NCBI GenBank assembly: GCA_035275405.1
Contig: DATEMU010000017.1
Coordinates: forward strand, 1 to 63,428
Direction: 5' to 3'
DNA length: 63,428 nt
From: Phycisphaerae bacterium
GTDB lineage: Bacteria > Planctomycetota > Phycisphaerae > UBA1845 > UTPLA1
In this document: piece by piece, positions 34,182 through 43,681 of the stretch
How positions within the stretch are numbered: the first letter of the stretch is position 1
Layout of the letters: each line of letters starts with the position of its first letter
Made by a program: the position numbers and the translations under genes
The notes under the pieces: generated by a model
Database searches by the model: none
Seen by the model: the letters and a program-made list of their open reading frames with translations, nothing else
What the model was told of the DNA's origin: nothing

Positions 34182-34487
34182 CCCCCGGAGGTCGTAATTC
34201 CGTCTTTTTTTGTCTTGGAGGTCCAATAATATCCATTCCCGCAAAGATAGCACCATCGGCAGTCTCCGATGGTTCAAAATGCCCTTTTCTGATTCATAAC
34301 GTGTTTATGGATATTAAGTTACGATGCATGCCCTATAAAACAGAGGCCCCAGCCGATCGCGTCTGTTCGAAATGCCGTTAAGTGACGAGGCCCGTCGGGC
34401 CAAACCGATAGATCGTAATATTGTAGAACAAAGGGCTAATTCTCCTCGGTGGCGGGACGAGGTCAGTTTCAACCGAATGGGTAAACT

Positions 34488-35390
34488 GTGATTGCAACAA
34501 AACCACGAGATCGCACCCGGCCGGGCGGGAATGAGGCAAGAGAATACGAACTTTCGCCTGCGCCGACCGTCTCCAAGTGGTCCTTTGCGTCGGCGACCGA
34601 CGCCAAACGGGGAGATTCGCGGGACGGCGCGACGCCGAAGCCGCCCAAAAGCCCGATCGCTGCGATGGCCATTTTGTTCCTCGCTGCCGCTGGAGCGTTC
34701 GGCTATTTCGCACAACGTGGACATCTCGTCGGCGAAATTGCATCCGTCGTCATGTTGCCCTGCGCGCTGCACGGCGTGTGGCGCGGCGGCTTCCGCAAAA
34801 CGGCCATGATTGCCGTGACGCTCGGCCTCCTCAATCTCTTCTGGGCCAAACCCGATTTCGCTGCACCGCTGGTGACCGCGGTGGGCGCACAACCGGGGCC
34901 CTTCAGCAATGTGGTCGCGGCCATGCTGGCGTCGCTGGCCATCTGGGTCACGGCGTTTTTCTTCGCCCGCTCCCTGCAGCGTCGAGTCATCGTCAAGAAC
35001 CGGTTCAGCGCCGCGACGGATCGCTTCGCCGGAGGCGCTGTCGGCGCCGCGGAGGGCGCGCTCATCGTCCTGGCACTGTGTTGGTTCGCGTCGGGCCTGA
35101 GGCCCTATGCGACCGGGCTGGTCCATGCGGATGAGACCGTGCAGGGCTCGGCGCGGGATCGCATCGGCCGCTACCTGCTTCAAATCGCCGACGAGTCCGG
35201 CGCTGGGGCTCTCGGCCAGGTCAGTCGGGCGACCAATCCCCTTGATCAATTTCCGCAACTCCGCAACGCCATCGATCAACTCAATACGAACGGACGGCTG
35301 GATCTGGAGACGATCGATGCCGGGGCCGTTCAGGAAGTGCGGCGGCTTCTGGAGCAAAGCGGAGCGCCGGCACCGGCCCCTCTGAGATAG
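34488..35390 (+). CDS. CvpA-family membrane protein
   Basis: 300 residues from a GTG at 34488. Residues 1-55 are polar; then follow four hydrophobic segments (about 57-80, 85-100, 140-160 and 180-205). The arrangement and the stretches ALHGVWRGGFRKTAMIAVTLG and DRFAGGAVGAAEGALIVLALCWFA resemble CvpA (colicin V production) proteins, including the G-x-x-x-G-x-x-x-G packing run near the last helix. The C-terminal ~90 residues are soluble. A later ATG at 34665 would remove the polar head. Role in envelope homeostasis is likely but not specific. Confidence 0.65.
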   Translation: MIATKPRDRTRPGGNEAREYELSPAPTVSKWSFASATDAKRGDSRDGATPKPPKSPIAAMAILFLAAAGAFGYFAQRGHLVGEIASVVMLPCALHGVWRGGFRKTAMIAVTLGLLNLFWAKPDFAAPLVTAVGAQPGPFSNVVAAMLASLAIWVTAFFFARSLQRRVIVKNRFSAATDRFAGGAVGAAEGALIVLALCWFASGLRPYATGLVHADETVQGSARDRIGRYLLQIADESGAGALGQVSRATNPLDQFPQLRNAIDQLNTNGRLDLETIDAGAVQEVRRLLEQSGAPAPAPLR

Positions 35391-35415
35391 AATCCTGTAC
35401 GCCCTAGCACGTTTC

Positions 35416-36000
35416 TCACATCCGCAAAAAATTTGCCAGGAGCTTCGTTCCCTCCGACGTCAAGAAGCTCTCCGGGTGGAATTGCACGCCCTCCAGCGGC
35501 GCCGCTTTATGGCGCAGCCCCATGCACTCGTGCTGGTCGGTCCATGCGGAGACCTCAAAATCGGGGCCGAGGGTCGCGGGATCAACCATCAGCGAGTGAT
35601 AGCGCGTCGCGGTAAATGGGTTGGATAGTCCCTCAAAAATCGTCCGCCCGTCGTGCTGAATCTCGCTGGTCTTGCCGTGCATGATTCGCTCGGCGCGGCG
35701 CACAACGGCGCCGAATGAATGGCCGATGCACTGATGCCCAAGACAGACGCCGAGGATGGGAATGCGGCCGTGGAAATGGCGAACGGCCTCGTTGGAAATG
35801 CCGGCCTCGCGCGGCGTGCAGGGCCCCGGTGAGATAACGAGGTGCGTCGGTTTCGCCGCATCGAGCTGTTCGAGCGTCACCTGGTCGTTGCGATGAACCG
35901 CAATCTCATGGCGCAGCGCCGGCTGCTCCAGACCGATCTCCCCCAACCGCTGAACAAGGTTGTAGGTGAACGAGTCATAGTTATCGATGATGATGATCAT
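35416..36000 (-). CDS. pabA: Glutamine amidotransferase of anthranilate/aminodeoxychorismate synthase
   Basis: 194 residues, the standard size of TrpG/PabA. It starts with IIIIDNYDSFTYNLVQ, has the nucleophile Cys86 in GVCLGHQCIGH and the remaining triad residues His175 and Glu177 in VQFHPES. It supplies ammonia from glutamine to the chorismate-binding subunit (TrpE or PabB), which is not in this window; pabA versus trpG therefore cannot be decided. It converges on the CvpA-like gene (26 bases between stops) and diverges from the PLP-enzyme gene. Confidence 0.93.
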   Translation of the reverse strand: MIIIIDNYDSFTYNLVQRLGEIGLEQPALRHEIAVHRNDQVTLEQLDAAKPTHLVISPGPCTPREAGISNEAVRHFHGRIPILGVCLGHQCIGHSFGAVVRRAERIMHGKTSEIQHDGRTIFEGLSNPFTATRYHSLMVDPATLGPDFEVSAWTDQHECMGLRHKAAPLEGVQFHPESFLTSEGTKLLANFLRM

Positions 36001-36089
36001 CGCGGTCGGCCATCCTTTTTCGCAATCCCCGGTTATCGTATCATCTGGACTGCTTCAACGGCTACTTACATTCGCAAGGACGTATTGCC

Positions 36090-37265
36090 ATGGATGACCG
36101 CCATCGCCCCGGTTTTGAAACGCTCTGCATCCATTTTGCCGAAGATCGGGAGGCGAATCTCGGCGCGGCGGCCCCGCCGCTCTATCAGTGCTCGACGTTT
36201 ACCTATCCGACGGCCGAGCATTTCGAACAACGCCGGACCCTGAAACCCGCCCGCTACATCTACACCCGCGAATCCAACCCGACGACGCTGCTGCTGGAAC
36301 GGAAAATCGCCGAGTTGGAAGGGGCCGAGTCCGCGCGGGCGTATTCCTCCGGCATGGCGGCGATCTCGGCGGCGATCCTCTCGTGCGTCCGGTCCGGCGA
36401 TCACGTCGTGTGCATCGAGACGGTTTACGGCCCCACCCGGCGCCTCCTTTCGGATTATCTGCCGAAGTTCGGCATCGAGACGACGTACGTTCGCGGTACC
36501 GAGGTGTCGGACTTCGAGACGGCCCTGCGGCCCAACACGAAGCTGATCTACGTTGAATCGCCCTCCAGCCTTCTCTTCGAGTTGCAGGACCTCACCGCCG
36601 TTTCCAAGCTGGCCCGGAGCCGCAACATCGCCACGATCTGCGATAATTCCAATGCGACTCCCTATTTTCAAAACCCCGTCGCCCTCGGCATCGATGTTGT
36701 CGTCCACACCGCGACCAAGTACATCGGCGGTCACAGCGATCTCGTCGCCGGGTTCGTCGCCGGGGCAAACGAGCGGATGCAATCGATGGCCGCGATGGAA
36801 GGCGAACTGCTCGGCGGCGTGGCGGACCCGTTCTCCAGTTGGCTCATGCTCCGCGGCCTGCGCACGCTAGGCGTTCGCCTCGACCGACATTACAAGAACG
36901 CGATGGCCATCGCGCGATTTCTGGAGAGCGACGCGCGGATCGGCCGCGTCTATTACGACGGTCTCGAATCGCACCCGCAGGCGTATCTGGCCCGCAAACA
37001 AATGCGCGGCCACAGCGGCATGTTGAGCTTTACGTTGCGTGACGGCGGCCGCGATCAAGTTTATGCCGTCGTCAACGCGCTCCAGTATTTCTGCATCGCC
37101 GTCAGCTGGGGCGGCTACGAGAGCCTGGCCCTGCCGCTGGAAGTAACCAATCCCGCCTCGGGCCGAAAAGAATGGATCATCCGCCTTAGCGTCGGTCTCG
37201 AATCCGTGGAGGACCTGAAGGCGGATTTGTATCTGGCGTTTAACAGAGCCTTCGGTCGGCAATAA
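36090..37265 (+). CDS. Cys/Met-metabolism PLP-dependent enzyme
   Basis: 391 residues, the usual length for the cystathionine gamma-synthase / gamma-lyase / methionine gamma-lyase family. Signatures: YTRESNPTTLLLERKIAELEGAESARAYSSGMAAI, the aspartate that contacts the pyridine ring (ICDNSNATPYFQNP) and the Schiff-base lysine Lys210 in TATKYIGGHSDLVAG. The C-terminal ISWGG-like VSWGGYESLALP is also typical. Which of the sulfur amino acid reactions it catalyses cannot be told. The start ATG lies 89 bases from the divergent pabA start. Confidence 0.92.
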   Translation: MDDRHRPGFETLCIHFAEDREANLGAAAPPLYQCSTFTYPTAEHFEQRRTLKPARYIYTRESNPTTLLLERKIAELEGAESARAYSSGMAAISAAILSCVRSGDHVVCIETVYGPTRRLLSDYLPKFGIETTYVRGTEVSDFETALRPNTKLIYVESPSSLLFELQDLTAVSKLARSRNIATICDNSNATPYFQNPVALGIDVVVHTATKYIGGHSDLVAGFVAGANERMQSMAAMEGELLGGVADPFSSWLMLRGLRTLGVRLDRHYKNAMAIARFLESDARIGRVYYDGLESHPQAYLARKQMRGHSGMLSFTLRDGGRDQVYAVVNALQYFCIAVSWGGYESLALPLEVTNPASGRKEWIIRLSVGLESVEDLKADLYLAFNRAFGRQ

Positions 37266-37393
37266 ACAGAACTGCGGCATTAGGTTGTGACCGGGGCGGA
37301 ACGCGAATACAATCCCGAACCATCCAGGGACGGACGTATCGACGTCCGAAGGCGTACCCGACGCGGGGTTGTTGCGACAGGGCACATCCGATT

Positions 37394-37897
37394 TTGACGA
37401 CGATCAAGCTTCTCATCCTCGATGTGGACGGCGTCCTGACCGACGGTCGGTTGCCGTATGCATCCGAGGGCTGCGAATCCAAGACATTTTTCGTGCAGGA
37501 CGGAGGGGCGCTGCGTTTATGGCTATCCTCCGGAGGCGAGGCGGCGGTCATCAGCGGTCGGCAATCGCCAGTGGTCGATACGCGATGCAAGGAGCTGGGG
37601 GTGCGGCAGCTCGTGCAGGGCGTGAGCGACAAGGTACCCGCGTATGAGAAGATCCGCGATGAGGCACTGGTCAGCGACGAGGCGATCGCTTACGTCGGCG
37701 ACGATCTGCTGGATATTGCGCCGATGCAACGGTGCGGCTACCCCATCGCGGTGGCCAATGCCCTGCCGACGGTGAAGCGCGTGGCCCGGTACGTCACCCG
37801 GCGGCGTGGGGGTGAAGGGGCCGTCGCCGAGGCCGTCGAACGGATCATGCGCCACAACGGAACCTGGGCTGCCGCATTGAATCGGATCGAATCATGA
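37394..37897 (+). CDS. kdsC: 3-deoxy-D-manno-octulosonate 8-phosphate phosphatase
   Basis: 167 residues, a C0-type HAD phosphatase without cap domain. Motif I is LLILDVDGVLTDG (Asp10, Asp12); motif II/III features include SGGEAAVISGRQS, and the final aspartates are in YVGDDLLDIAPM. The length and FFVQDGGALRLWL match KdsC, which makes Kdo for lipid A-core synthesis. Initiation is at a TTG (37394); no in-frame ATG precedes the HAD motif, and CAGGG is upstream. Its stop overlaps the next gene start by four bases (ATGA), linking Kdo synthesis with the LPS-export-like protein. Confidence 0.9.
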   Translation: MTTIKLLILDVDGVLTDGRLPYASEGCESKTFFVQDGGALRLWLSSGGEAAVISGRQSPVVDTRCKELGVRQLVQGVSDKVPAYEKIRDEALVSDEAIAYVGDDLLDIAPMQRCGYPIAVANALPTVKRVARYVTRRRGGEGAVAEAVERIMRHNGTWAAALNRIES

Positions 37898-40800
37898 CGC
37901 GAAAACGAATCATCCTGGTCGCCGCCGCGTTCCTGCTCGGGCTGATGGCGTTCTGGGTCTTTTCGAGCGGCGATCGGCCGGTCCAGCGCCACGCGGAGTC
38001 GGAGGTGAGCGGCCGGGTTCGACAGTTCGTCTCGCGACCGACGACGCAGGCCACGCAGACGATCAGCGACGCCGACATGACCTTCAGTCCAGGCGAGATG
38101 ACGCTGGTCCGCGTCTATGACGAAGTCAGTGGCCGGCTGAAGTATGTCTTTGAGGCCAAATCGTGGGAGCCGATCTCGCAGGTCGATTTCCATTTGCGCG
38201 ATCTCCAGATTCAGATCTTCATGCCCCGGGGCGAGATTACCTACATCAATGCCGACGAAGCGCAGGTGACGCTGGCCCGCAAGGCGCGCAGCCGCGTAGA
38301 TCCCCGGCGCGGATGGCTCAAGGGCAATGTTCGCGTTATGATCGATCGCACAACCTCCGCCTGGCGCGAGGCCAACCCGCATCTCGCGGACCGATTTGCA
38401 CATCCCGACGATCTTATCAACATCCACCTGCCCGAGGCCAAGTTTGACATGGACCGTGCCGAGTTGACGGCCGACGGCGACGTGACGGTCGATAGTATCG
38501 AGGCGCGGATCGAGAATGTCCGCGGCCTGACGCTGCAATGGGATCAGGTGGACAACCGGATTGACGTCCTGCGCTTCGACCACGGCGGGACGATGGCTTT
38601 GCGGCGCGGCGGCGGAATGGTCGATTTTGCCCTGCCGGGCACCACGCGCTCCAAGCGGAAGGACAAGGCGCCCAAGGACCCGGCGGCGGCCAAAGCGGCG
38701 ATCGCCGCGCAGTTCAAAGTTCCGCGGGCGCAAGTGATGAAGCCGATGCGGCTCGACGAGCCGACAGCCGACGAGGCAGCGACGGAGATCCGCGTGGAGG
38801 GCGGCGTCGCAGCGGCGAACCGGCCGATGGTGCTGGCGGATAGTGAGGCGCGCGGCAATTCACCCGCCGGTACACCGACCACGACATCCACTGCACTGCG
38901 CGACCCTAACGCCCTCGTTGCCGATGTCGAGCGCCTGCGCACCGAGGCCAAAGCCGGCGCCTCCGGCGAAGTGATCCAGGGGGACGTTCTGGAGACCGTC
39001 CTCAAGAAGAGCGGGCCCAAGGTACACACGTACCGCGCGATCTTTCAGAACAGCGTGGTCGTTGAACAGAAGGACGGCCTGCGCACGCTCAACAAAATCG
39101 AATCCGACAAGCTGGAAATCAACTTTGACTTCGGCAAGAAGCAGCGGAATATGACCACTGCCCGCGCGCCGCAGAATGCAAAGCCTGAAGGCGCTGCGGC
39201 CCCGGATGGAAAGACCCCGCAGTCCGACCGTCAGACGCCGATCGACGCCGCACCCGACGTCGAAGACAACACCAAGCTCGTGCTCACCTGGGACGGCCCG
39301 CTGGAACTCCGGCCCCTCCGCGTCGATCCCGCCGAACAGACGGGGCAACGTTTCGACGCCATCGCCACCGGGAAGATCGTCAAGCTGAAAAGCGAGCAGG
39401 GGAGCGGCTCCTGCACGCAGCTTGTCTATCGCCACGAGCGGAAGCAAGTGTGGCTGTCGGGTGACTCCAACGTGCCCGTCCAATTGGACGTGAGCGCCTC
39501 GCAACGCCTGACCGGCCGGGAAATCTTCTTCGACCAGCGTCGCGGCCTGGGGCGCATCGACGGCGGCGGCCGGATGATCGACGAACGGCTCGACGGCGTG
39601 ACCGCGCTGGGCGACTCCGCTGCCGGATCCGGTAGGGAAAAGAAGCAGCGCGATCCCGTGGATATCCGTTGGTCGCGCGGTGTGGACCTGGAGGTCGGCG
39701 CGCGCGAGGTGGAGTCCATCAATCCGGCGACGGGCCTTAAGGAAGCGAAGAACCGTGAATATTTGCGCCGTGCGTGGTTCCACGGGGATGTCGCGGTCGT
39801 GCAGGGCGATGAACAACTGAACGCGCAGGAAGTGGCCGTGACGTTCGGCCTGCCGGCCGGTAAGGACGAGGTCGCCGACCACATTCAACATCTCAACATG
39901 TCCGGCGCGGTGAAGCTCCTGCGGGCGGATGAGTTGATTGCCGCCGAGCGGCTCGACGTGGAAATGACGCTCACGCCCGAAGGGCGCAACATCCCGCGTA
40001 TCGTTGACGCTGCGGGGAACGTCCTCGCTCAGCAGGGAAAGCGCGAAGTCCGCGCCGGTCAGATGCACGTCGTCATGGGGCAGACATTTCCGCCGGAATT
40101 TACGGCGCCCGACGGCCGCAAGGTCCAACCCAAGCCGCGTCTCGGCATGGAGTCGATCGACGCCTCCGAGAACATCTACATCAACGACCCGGACCAGAAT
40201 CTGCTGGTCAGCAAGGCCCAAACGCTCAAAGCTACGATGCGTGATGGCAATCGTCTCGTTCGGGCCACCATCCTCGGCCACGAACCGGCGCGTTACGCCC
40301 GTGCAAGGTACGACGACACCGAAATTCAAGGCCACCGAATCGAGATCGACGTCGAGGGCCAGGCCGTCGACGTGCCGGGCCCCGGCGGAGTGATCCTGGT
40401 CACGAACGAGGATTTTGGCGGCCGCAAACTGAGTGAACCGACGCCCGTCAAAACGACCTGGCGTGATTACATGCAGTTTCGCGTCGCCCAGGACTACGGC
40501 GTCTTTGTCGGAGAAGTGCACAGTGCATCGGATACGTTCGCACTCAATTGCGACAAACTAACCGTCCGCTTCAGCCGCGTGCCTCCGCCGCCGACCAAGG
40601 CGGCCAAGCCCTTCGAAAGTCGCGGCTTTTGGACGCTGGGCACAGCCCGAAGTTACAGGGAGGGCGGGAGTCGCGTTCAATTGGCCGGCGCGGGGAGGGC
40701 TTCCAAGAGGCCGTCGTATATCGTCGCGGAAGGGCATGCCGAAGCGCTAAGCAGCGAATTCGTTGACACCGGGGGCGAGGCTGGTGCCGCGATCGATCAG

Positions 40801-41652
40801 ACAGTTCCTTTGCTGGTTCGCGGCCTGCAGGGTTCCCCGCTTCAAATGGGCGTTGGAAAACTTATTGAGTTGGCGTACGCGGAGATGGAGAAAACGGGCG
40901 TTACGTCCACGGTTTCTGACGCCCGCGGCCCGCTGGAGGGACGAGCACGGATCGCGTCGGATCAGATCGCCGTCGATCTCGTCGCCCAGCAGATGTCCGT
41001 CCCCGGCCGGGGGACGCTGCTGCTCGAAGACTACAAGTTCGATAAGAAGCGCGAGCGCAGCGGAACGCTTCGCGATGACAGCGGCCCGGCGCTGATGAAC
41101 GCCATGCGCAGCGACGGCCCCAGTCAGACATTGGTGGCCTGGGAAAACTCGATGGACTATTTTGTCGATCGCAACCTCGTCGCCTTCGATCGGGCCGTCT
41201 CCATGGTCCATCGCAGCGGACAGGAAATGGTCCTCAAGGGGAAACTGGCCGCGGCGATGAATCTCGATGTCGAAAATCTCAAGCATCTTTCCAAGGGGCG
41301 GAAGGCCTCGTTGTCCTGCGGGAATCTGCTGTTGGAGTTTGGTCGCGGATTCCGGGGAGGTTCCGGTTCGACGCAACCGATCATGAGCACGGCCGACCTC
41401 GATCGATTGATCGCCCGAGGCGCCGTGCACTTTCAGGAGGACACGAAGAGCCTGATGGGCGAGCATCTGCAATACCTCCGCGAAATCAACGAGATACGGA
41501 TCGAGGGAAGCGATCGCCTGGAGGCGCGGATCGTCGATCAGGACGAACCCACACAACGTCTGTCCATGTGGAAGGGGCCGATCCTGATCTGGGATCGCAA
41601 GACCAATCGCATCGAAGCGCCGCGGGCCACGATTCGCACGAGCCGGCGGTGA
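37894..41652 (+). CDS. Giant LptC/LptA (OstA)-like periplasmic protein
   Basis: 1252 residues, far above LptC (~190) or LptA (~180). One N-terminal membrane anchor (RIILVAAAFLLGLMAFWVF), then a region resembling LptC (RLKYVFEAKSWEPISQVDFHLRDLQIQIF, TYINADEAQVTLARKA, VRVMIDRTT, AELTADGDVTVDS). The rest is a succession of short beta-strand units in the style of OstA/LptA jelly rolls (KIESDKLEINFDFGKKQ, IFFDQRRGLGRIDGGG, AQEVAVTFGLPAG, ISDQIAVDLVAQQMSVPGRG), interrupted by low-complexity linkers (about 240-265, 320-345, 410-445). Translation is coupled to kdsC. It may bridge inner and outer membrane for LPS export; an lptB gene is not present downstream. Confidence 0.65.
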   Translation: MTRKRIILVAAAFLLGLMAFWVFSSGDRPVQRHAESEVSGRVRQFVSRPTTQATQTISDADMTFSPGEMTLVRVYDEVSGRLKYVFEAKSWEPISQVDFHLRDLQIQIFMPRGEITYINADEAQVTLARKARSRVDPRRGWLKGNVRVMIDRTTSAWREANPHLADRFAHPDDLINIHLPEAKFDMDRAELTADGDVTVDSIEARIENVRGLTLQWDQVDNRIDVLRFDHGGTMALRRGGGMVDFALPGTTRSKRKDKAPKDPAAAKAAIAAQFKVPRAQVMKPMRLDEPTADEAATEIRVEGGVAAANRPMVLADSEARGNSPAGTPTTTSTALRDPNALVADVERLRTEAKAGASGEVIQGDVLETVLKKSGPKVHTYRAIFQNSVVVEQKDGLRTLNKIESDKLEINFDFGKKQRNMTTARAPQNAKPEGAAAPDGKTPQSDRQTPIDAAPDVEDNTKLVLTWDGPLELRPLRVDPAEQTGQRFDAIATGKIVKLKSEQGSGSCTQLVYRHERKQVWLSGDSNVPVQLDVSASQRLTGREIFFDQRRGLGRIDGGGRMIDERLDGVTALGDSAAGSGREKKQRDPVDIRWSRGVDLEVGAREVESINPATGLKEAKNREYLRRAWFHGDVAVVQGDEQLNAQEVAVTFGLPAGKDEVADHIQHLNMSGAVKLLRADELIAAERLDVEMTLTPEGRNIPRIVDAAGNVLAQQGKREVRAGQMHVVMGQTFPPEFTAPDGRKVQPKPRLGMESIDASENIYINDPDQNLLVSKAQTLKATMRDGNRLVRATILGHEPARYARARYDDTEIQGHRIEIDVEGQAVDVPGPGGVILVTNEDFGGRKLSEPTPVKTTWRDYMQFRVAQDYGVFVGEVHSASDTFALNCDKLTVRFSRVPPPPTKAAKPFESRGFWTLGTARSYREGGSRVQLAGAGRASKRPSYIVAEGHAEALSSEFVDTGGEAGAAIDQTVPLLVRGLQGSPLQMGVGKLIELAYAEMEKTGVTSTVSDARGPLEGRARIASDQIAVDLVAQQMSVPGRGTLLLEDYKFDKKRERSGTLRDDSGPALMNAMRSDGPSQTLVAWENSMDYFVDRNLVAFDRAVSMVHRSGQEMVLKGKLAAAMNLDVENLKHLSKGRKASLSCGNLLLEFGRGFRGGSGSTQPIMSTADLDRLIARGAVHFQEDTKSLMGEHLQYLREINEIRIEGSDRLEARIVDQDEPTQRLSMWKGPILIWDRKTNRIEAPRATIRTSRR

Positions 41653-42701
41653 CGACCCTGTCGCGCATTCGCGCGCGATGTTCACGCTAACAAGCACCGT
41701 ATGGATATATTCGCTCGACATGCCCTGCCGCGCGCGTAAATTTTTTTTCATTCGCGCTTGCCTTCGCACATCGGCGGGGAACAATTGATACGACAAGGCC
41801 AAGAAAAGGCCGCCGATCGTCGGGCATCGACCTATCTGGATGCCATGGGTAATCTAAAACGGCGAGACGTGGCGGCGAGTTGGAGGCCTTGGCGCATCCG
41901 GCCAATCGGCCGAGCCGAGTGATTCATAAGGCGCCTCGAAAGTTCGGCGTCATCCGAGGAACGAAAATAGAACTCGCACTTCTCCAGCGTTCCTCGATAC
42001 GGTGGTTTCGCAGGGTCCGACGTTTCTGTCGGGTCGGCGTCTAAGTCAATCGGAAGGAAGCAAGAACGATTCTGGCGGCCGGACCGCGCGTCCGGCCTGG
42101 TGTGTGGCTCCGCGCCAATGGGCGGCGGGCAAGCGGGAAGTGTCATGTCGATCAAAACGGACAGAATCCTCCGGCACATTCGCAGGGGTCAAGGGCATCT
42201 TTCTTTCCTCCGTTCAGGCGGTCGCGAAACACCGTGCGGCTTCCTCCCGCGGGAATTCGTGCGTGGAGTGGGTTCCCCCCGCGGCGAAGTCGGCCCTGTT
42301 TCGCGGCCCCTGACGACCCCTGTTGCGCAATTATTTTTCGTCGTTCGGAGAGTTATGGGGAGTTGCTGTCTGGTGTGGAGCGGAAGTCAGAAGCATTGGC
42401 CTGCCGCGGCACGCGCTATTCAACGTTCGACGCCGGGCCCGTCACCGGCCGGTCTGGCCCCGAACGTTTGGCGCCTGCCGCGCAGGCACCCAGGTGGGAG
42501 AGGAGTGGTTGGAAGCATCGTGTGGCTCCAACGCGACCGGTCGGAAGGAAAATGCCATCGGGATTCGCGCGTGACAATGGCTCGCCCCGCGCAGAATCTC
42601 GATATAAGACGCTTTCCGGAAGGGGTGGGGGCCGGTCGCGAGAGCGTGGTTGCCGCAGGCTAAAGATACGGGGAGAGGCTTCGCGGACATCCACTGATAA
42701 A
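41653..42701. other. Unassigned 1-kb region, possible noncoding RNA
   Basis: No reading frame here looks like a protein: the long ones are Arg/Pro/Ser-rich and lack ribosome sites. The stretch contains a strong 8-bp hairpin GGCCGGAC/GTCCGGCC (42077-42097) and an A+T-rich run with eight T residues near 41740, and it runs into the strong hairpin at 42702-42744. A structured RNA read rightward is possible. Signatures of RNase P RNA, tmRNA and SRP RNA were looked for and not found. Confidence 0.3.
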
Positions 42702-42744
42702 GGCCGTGGCGGACTAGCGGGTAGTTCGCCACGGCCGATTTTTT
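42702..42744. terminator. Strong, possibly bidirectional terminator
   Basis: GGCCGTGGCG (42702-42711) pairs perfectly with CGCCACGGCC (42727-42736). Rightward it is followed by GA and six T residues (42739-42744); leftward it is followed by TTTATC. It therefore could end both the leftward gene stopping at 42780 and any rightward transcript from the preceding unassigned region. Confidence 0.75.
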
Positions 42745-42760
42745 GAATTACGAATTACAA

Positions 42761-42776
42761 ATGGCGAATAGCGAAT
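42761..42776 (+). repeat. 16-base dispersed repeat, copy 1
   Basis: ATGGCGAATAGCGAAT is found here and, inverted, at 59325-59340. Both copies sit in short intergenic gaps next to hairpins and are flanked by further GAAT/CGAAT-type sequence, which suggests a family of small intergenic repeats. Confidence 0.5.
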
Positions 42777-42779
42777 TCG

Positions 42780-43577
42780 CTACCTGCGTAGCAGTTTGTC
42801 AAACGCCTCACGAGCCTTTTCCAGTTCCTCCGTGGGCCGATTTCCCGAAGTCCGCGTCAGAATCAGATCGCCGTCGAACCCCGCTTGGGCCAGGGCGGCC
42901 AGGAAACGCGGCGCGTCCAGGTGGCCCTCGCCGAAAGCCACTTCGTGGCCAGCGGCCTGCGGCGTGCCGGGCACGGCGTCCCGCGCCCGGACGAGTCGTA
43001 CGCGACCGGCCAGGGTCTCCGCGATGGCGTGCGGGTCGTCGCCCTGCATGAGCATCGCCCCGCTGTCGCAGCAGGCCGCCAATTGCGGGCAGTTGATCTG
43101 TTCGAGCAGCGCCCGCAGCTCGGCGGTCGCTACCCCCATCGATTCGATCGTCACGAGAATTCCCTTGCGATCCGCATCGTCCGCCAGAATGGAGAGGGCT
43201 TCGCGCGTCCGCTCCGCGCCTTCCTCCGGCGCGACGTTCGCGACCGTCCCCAGCGTGGTCGACACGATGGGAACGCGGAGCGCCGCGGCGAGGTCCATGA
43301 CCTTGCGCATCGACTCCAGCCGCCGCTCGCCCGCGAGACTGTCGGAATAGGCGCCGCCACCCGCCGGTCCGCGCAGGCTGGAGAGTCGCAGGCCGAGGTC
43401 GGAGAGATGTTTGAGGAGATGGCGCCGGCCCGTTTGCGACAGCGCTTCCGGAGACAGGGGCCCGGCGACGGCCGACACGTCGATCGCCCGAAAGCCCATG
43501 CCGCGGGCGCGGTCCATCGCGGTCTTCGGCTCCAGCCGCAGATCGTCCAGACACACGGAGAGTTCGACGCGCTTCAT
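42780..43577 (-). CDS. Sugar phosphate isomerase/epimerase-like TIM-barrel protein
   Basis: 265 residues from ATG 43577 (AGGTGG upstream; the frame opens further to 43661 without homology-like sequence). The start MKRVELSVCLDDLRLEPKTAMDRARGMGFRAIDV, the central ILVTIESMG, CCDSGAMLMQGDDP and the end FGEGHLDAPRFLAALAQAGFDGDLILTR follow the xylose-isomerase-like / AP endonuclease 2 fold. The usual metal ligands are partly present (E in TIES, D in CCDSG, E in GEGH), so an isomerase or epimerase activity is plausible but the substrate is unknown. Confidence 0.75.
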   Translation of the reverse strand: MKRVELSVCLDDLRLEPKTAMDRARGMGFRAIDVSAVAGPLSPEALSQTGRRHLLKHLSDLGLRLSSLRGPAGGGAYSDSLAGERRLESMRKVMDLAAALRVPIVSTTLGTVANVAPEEGAERTREALSILADDADRKGILVTIESMGVATAELRALLEQINCPQLAACCDSGAMLMQGDDPHAIAETLAGRVRLVRARDAVPGTPQAAGHEVAFGEGHLDAPRFLAALAQAGFDGDLILTRTSGNRPTEELEKAREAFDKLLRR

Positions 43578-43681
43578 TCCGGCCACCTGAGCAAATTTGG
43601 TCGTTTGTTTATAACCCGCGCGGCAATCGGGTACAATCCGCCGTGAAGCGGGTGCTTTCATAAACCTCAGGAGTCAACGAA

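Noticed and set aside
38860..40521. A 553-codon frame antisense to the LptC/LptA-like gene
   Set aside because: Shadow frame caused by third-position G+C bias; no recognisable domain and the plus-strand gene is coupled to kdsC.
41653..42744. RNase P RNA, tmRNA or SRP RNA
   Set aside because: The RNase P GAGGAAAGTCC core, the tmRNA acceptor end and peptide tag, and the SRP GGAAGGAAGCAGC-type core are all absent.
42102..42746. A 214-codon rightward frame in the unassigned region
   Set aside because: Arg/Pro/Ser-rich low-information sequence, competes with other frames of similar length in the same place, and it runs through the terminator hairpin.
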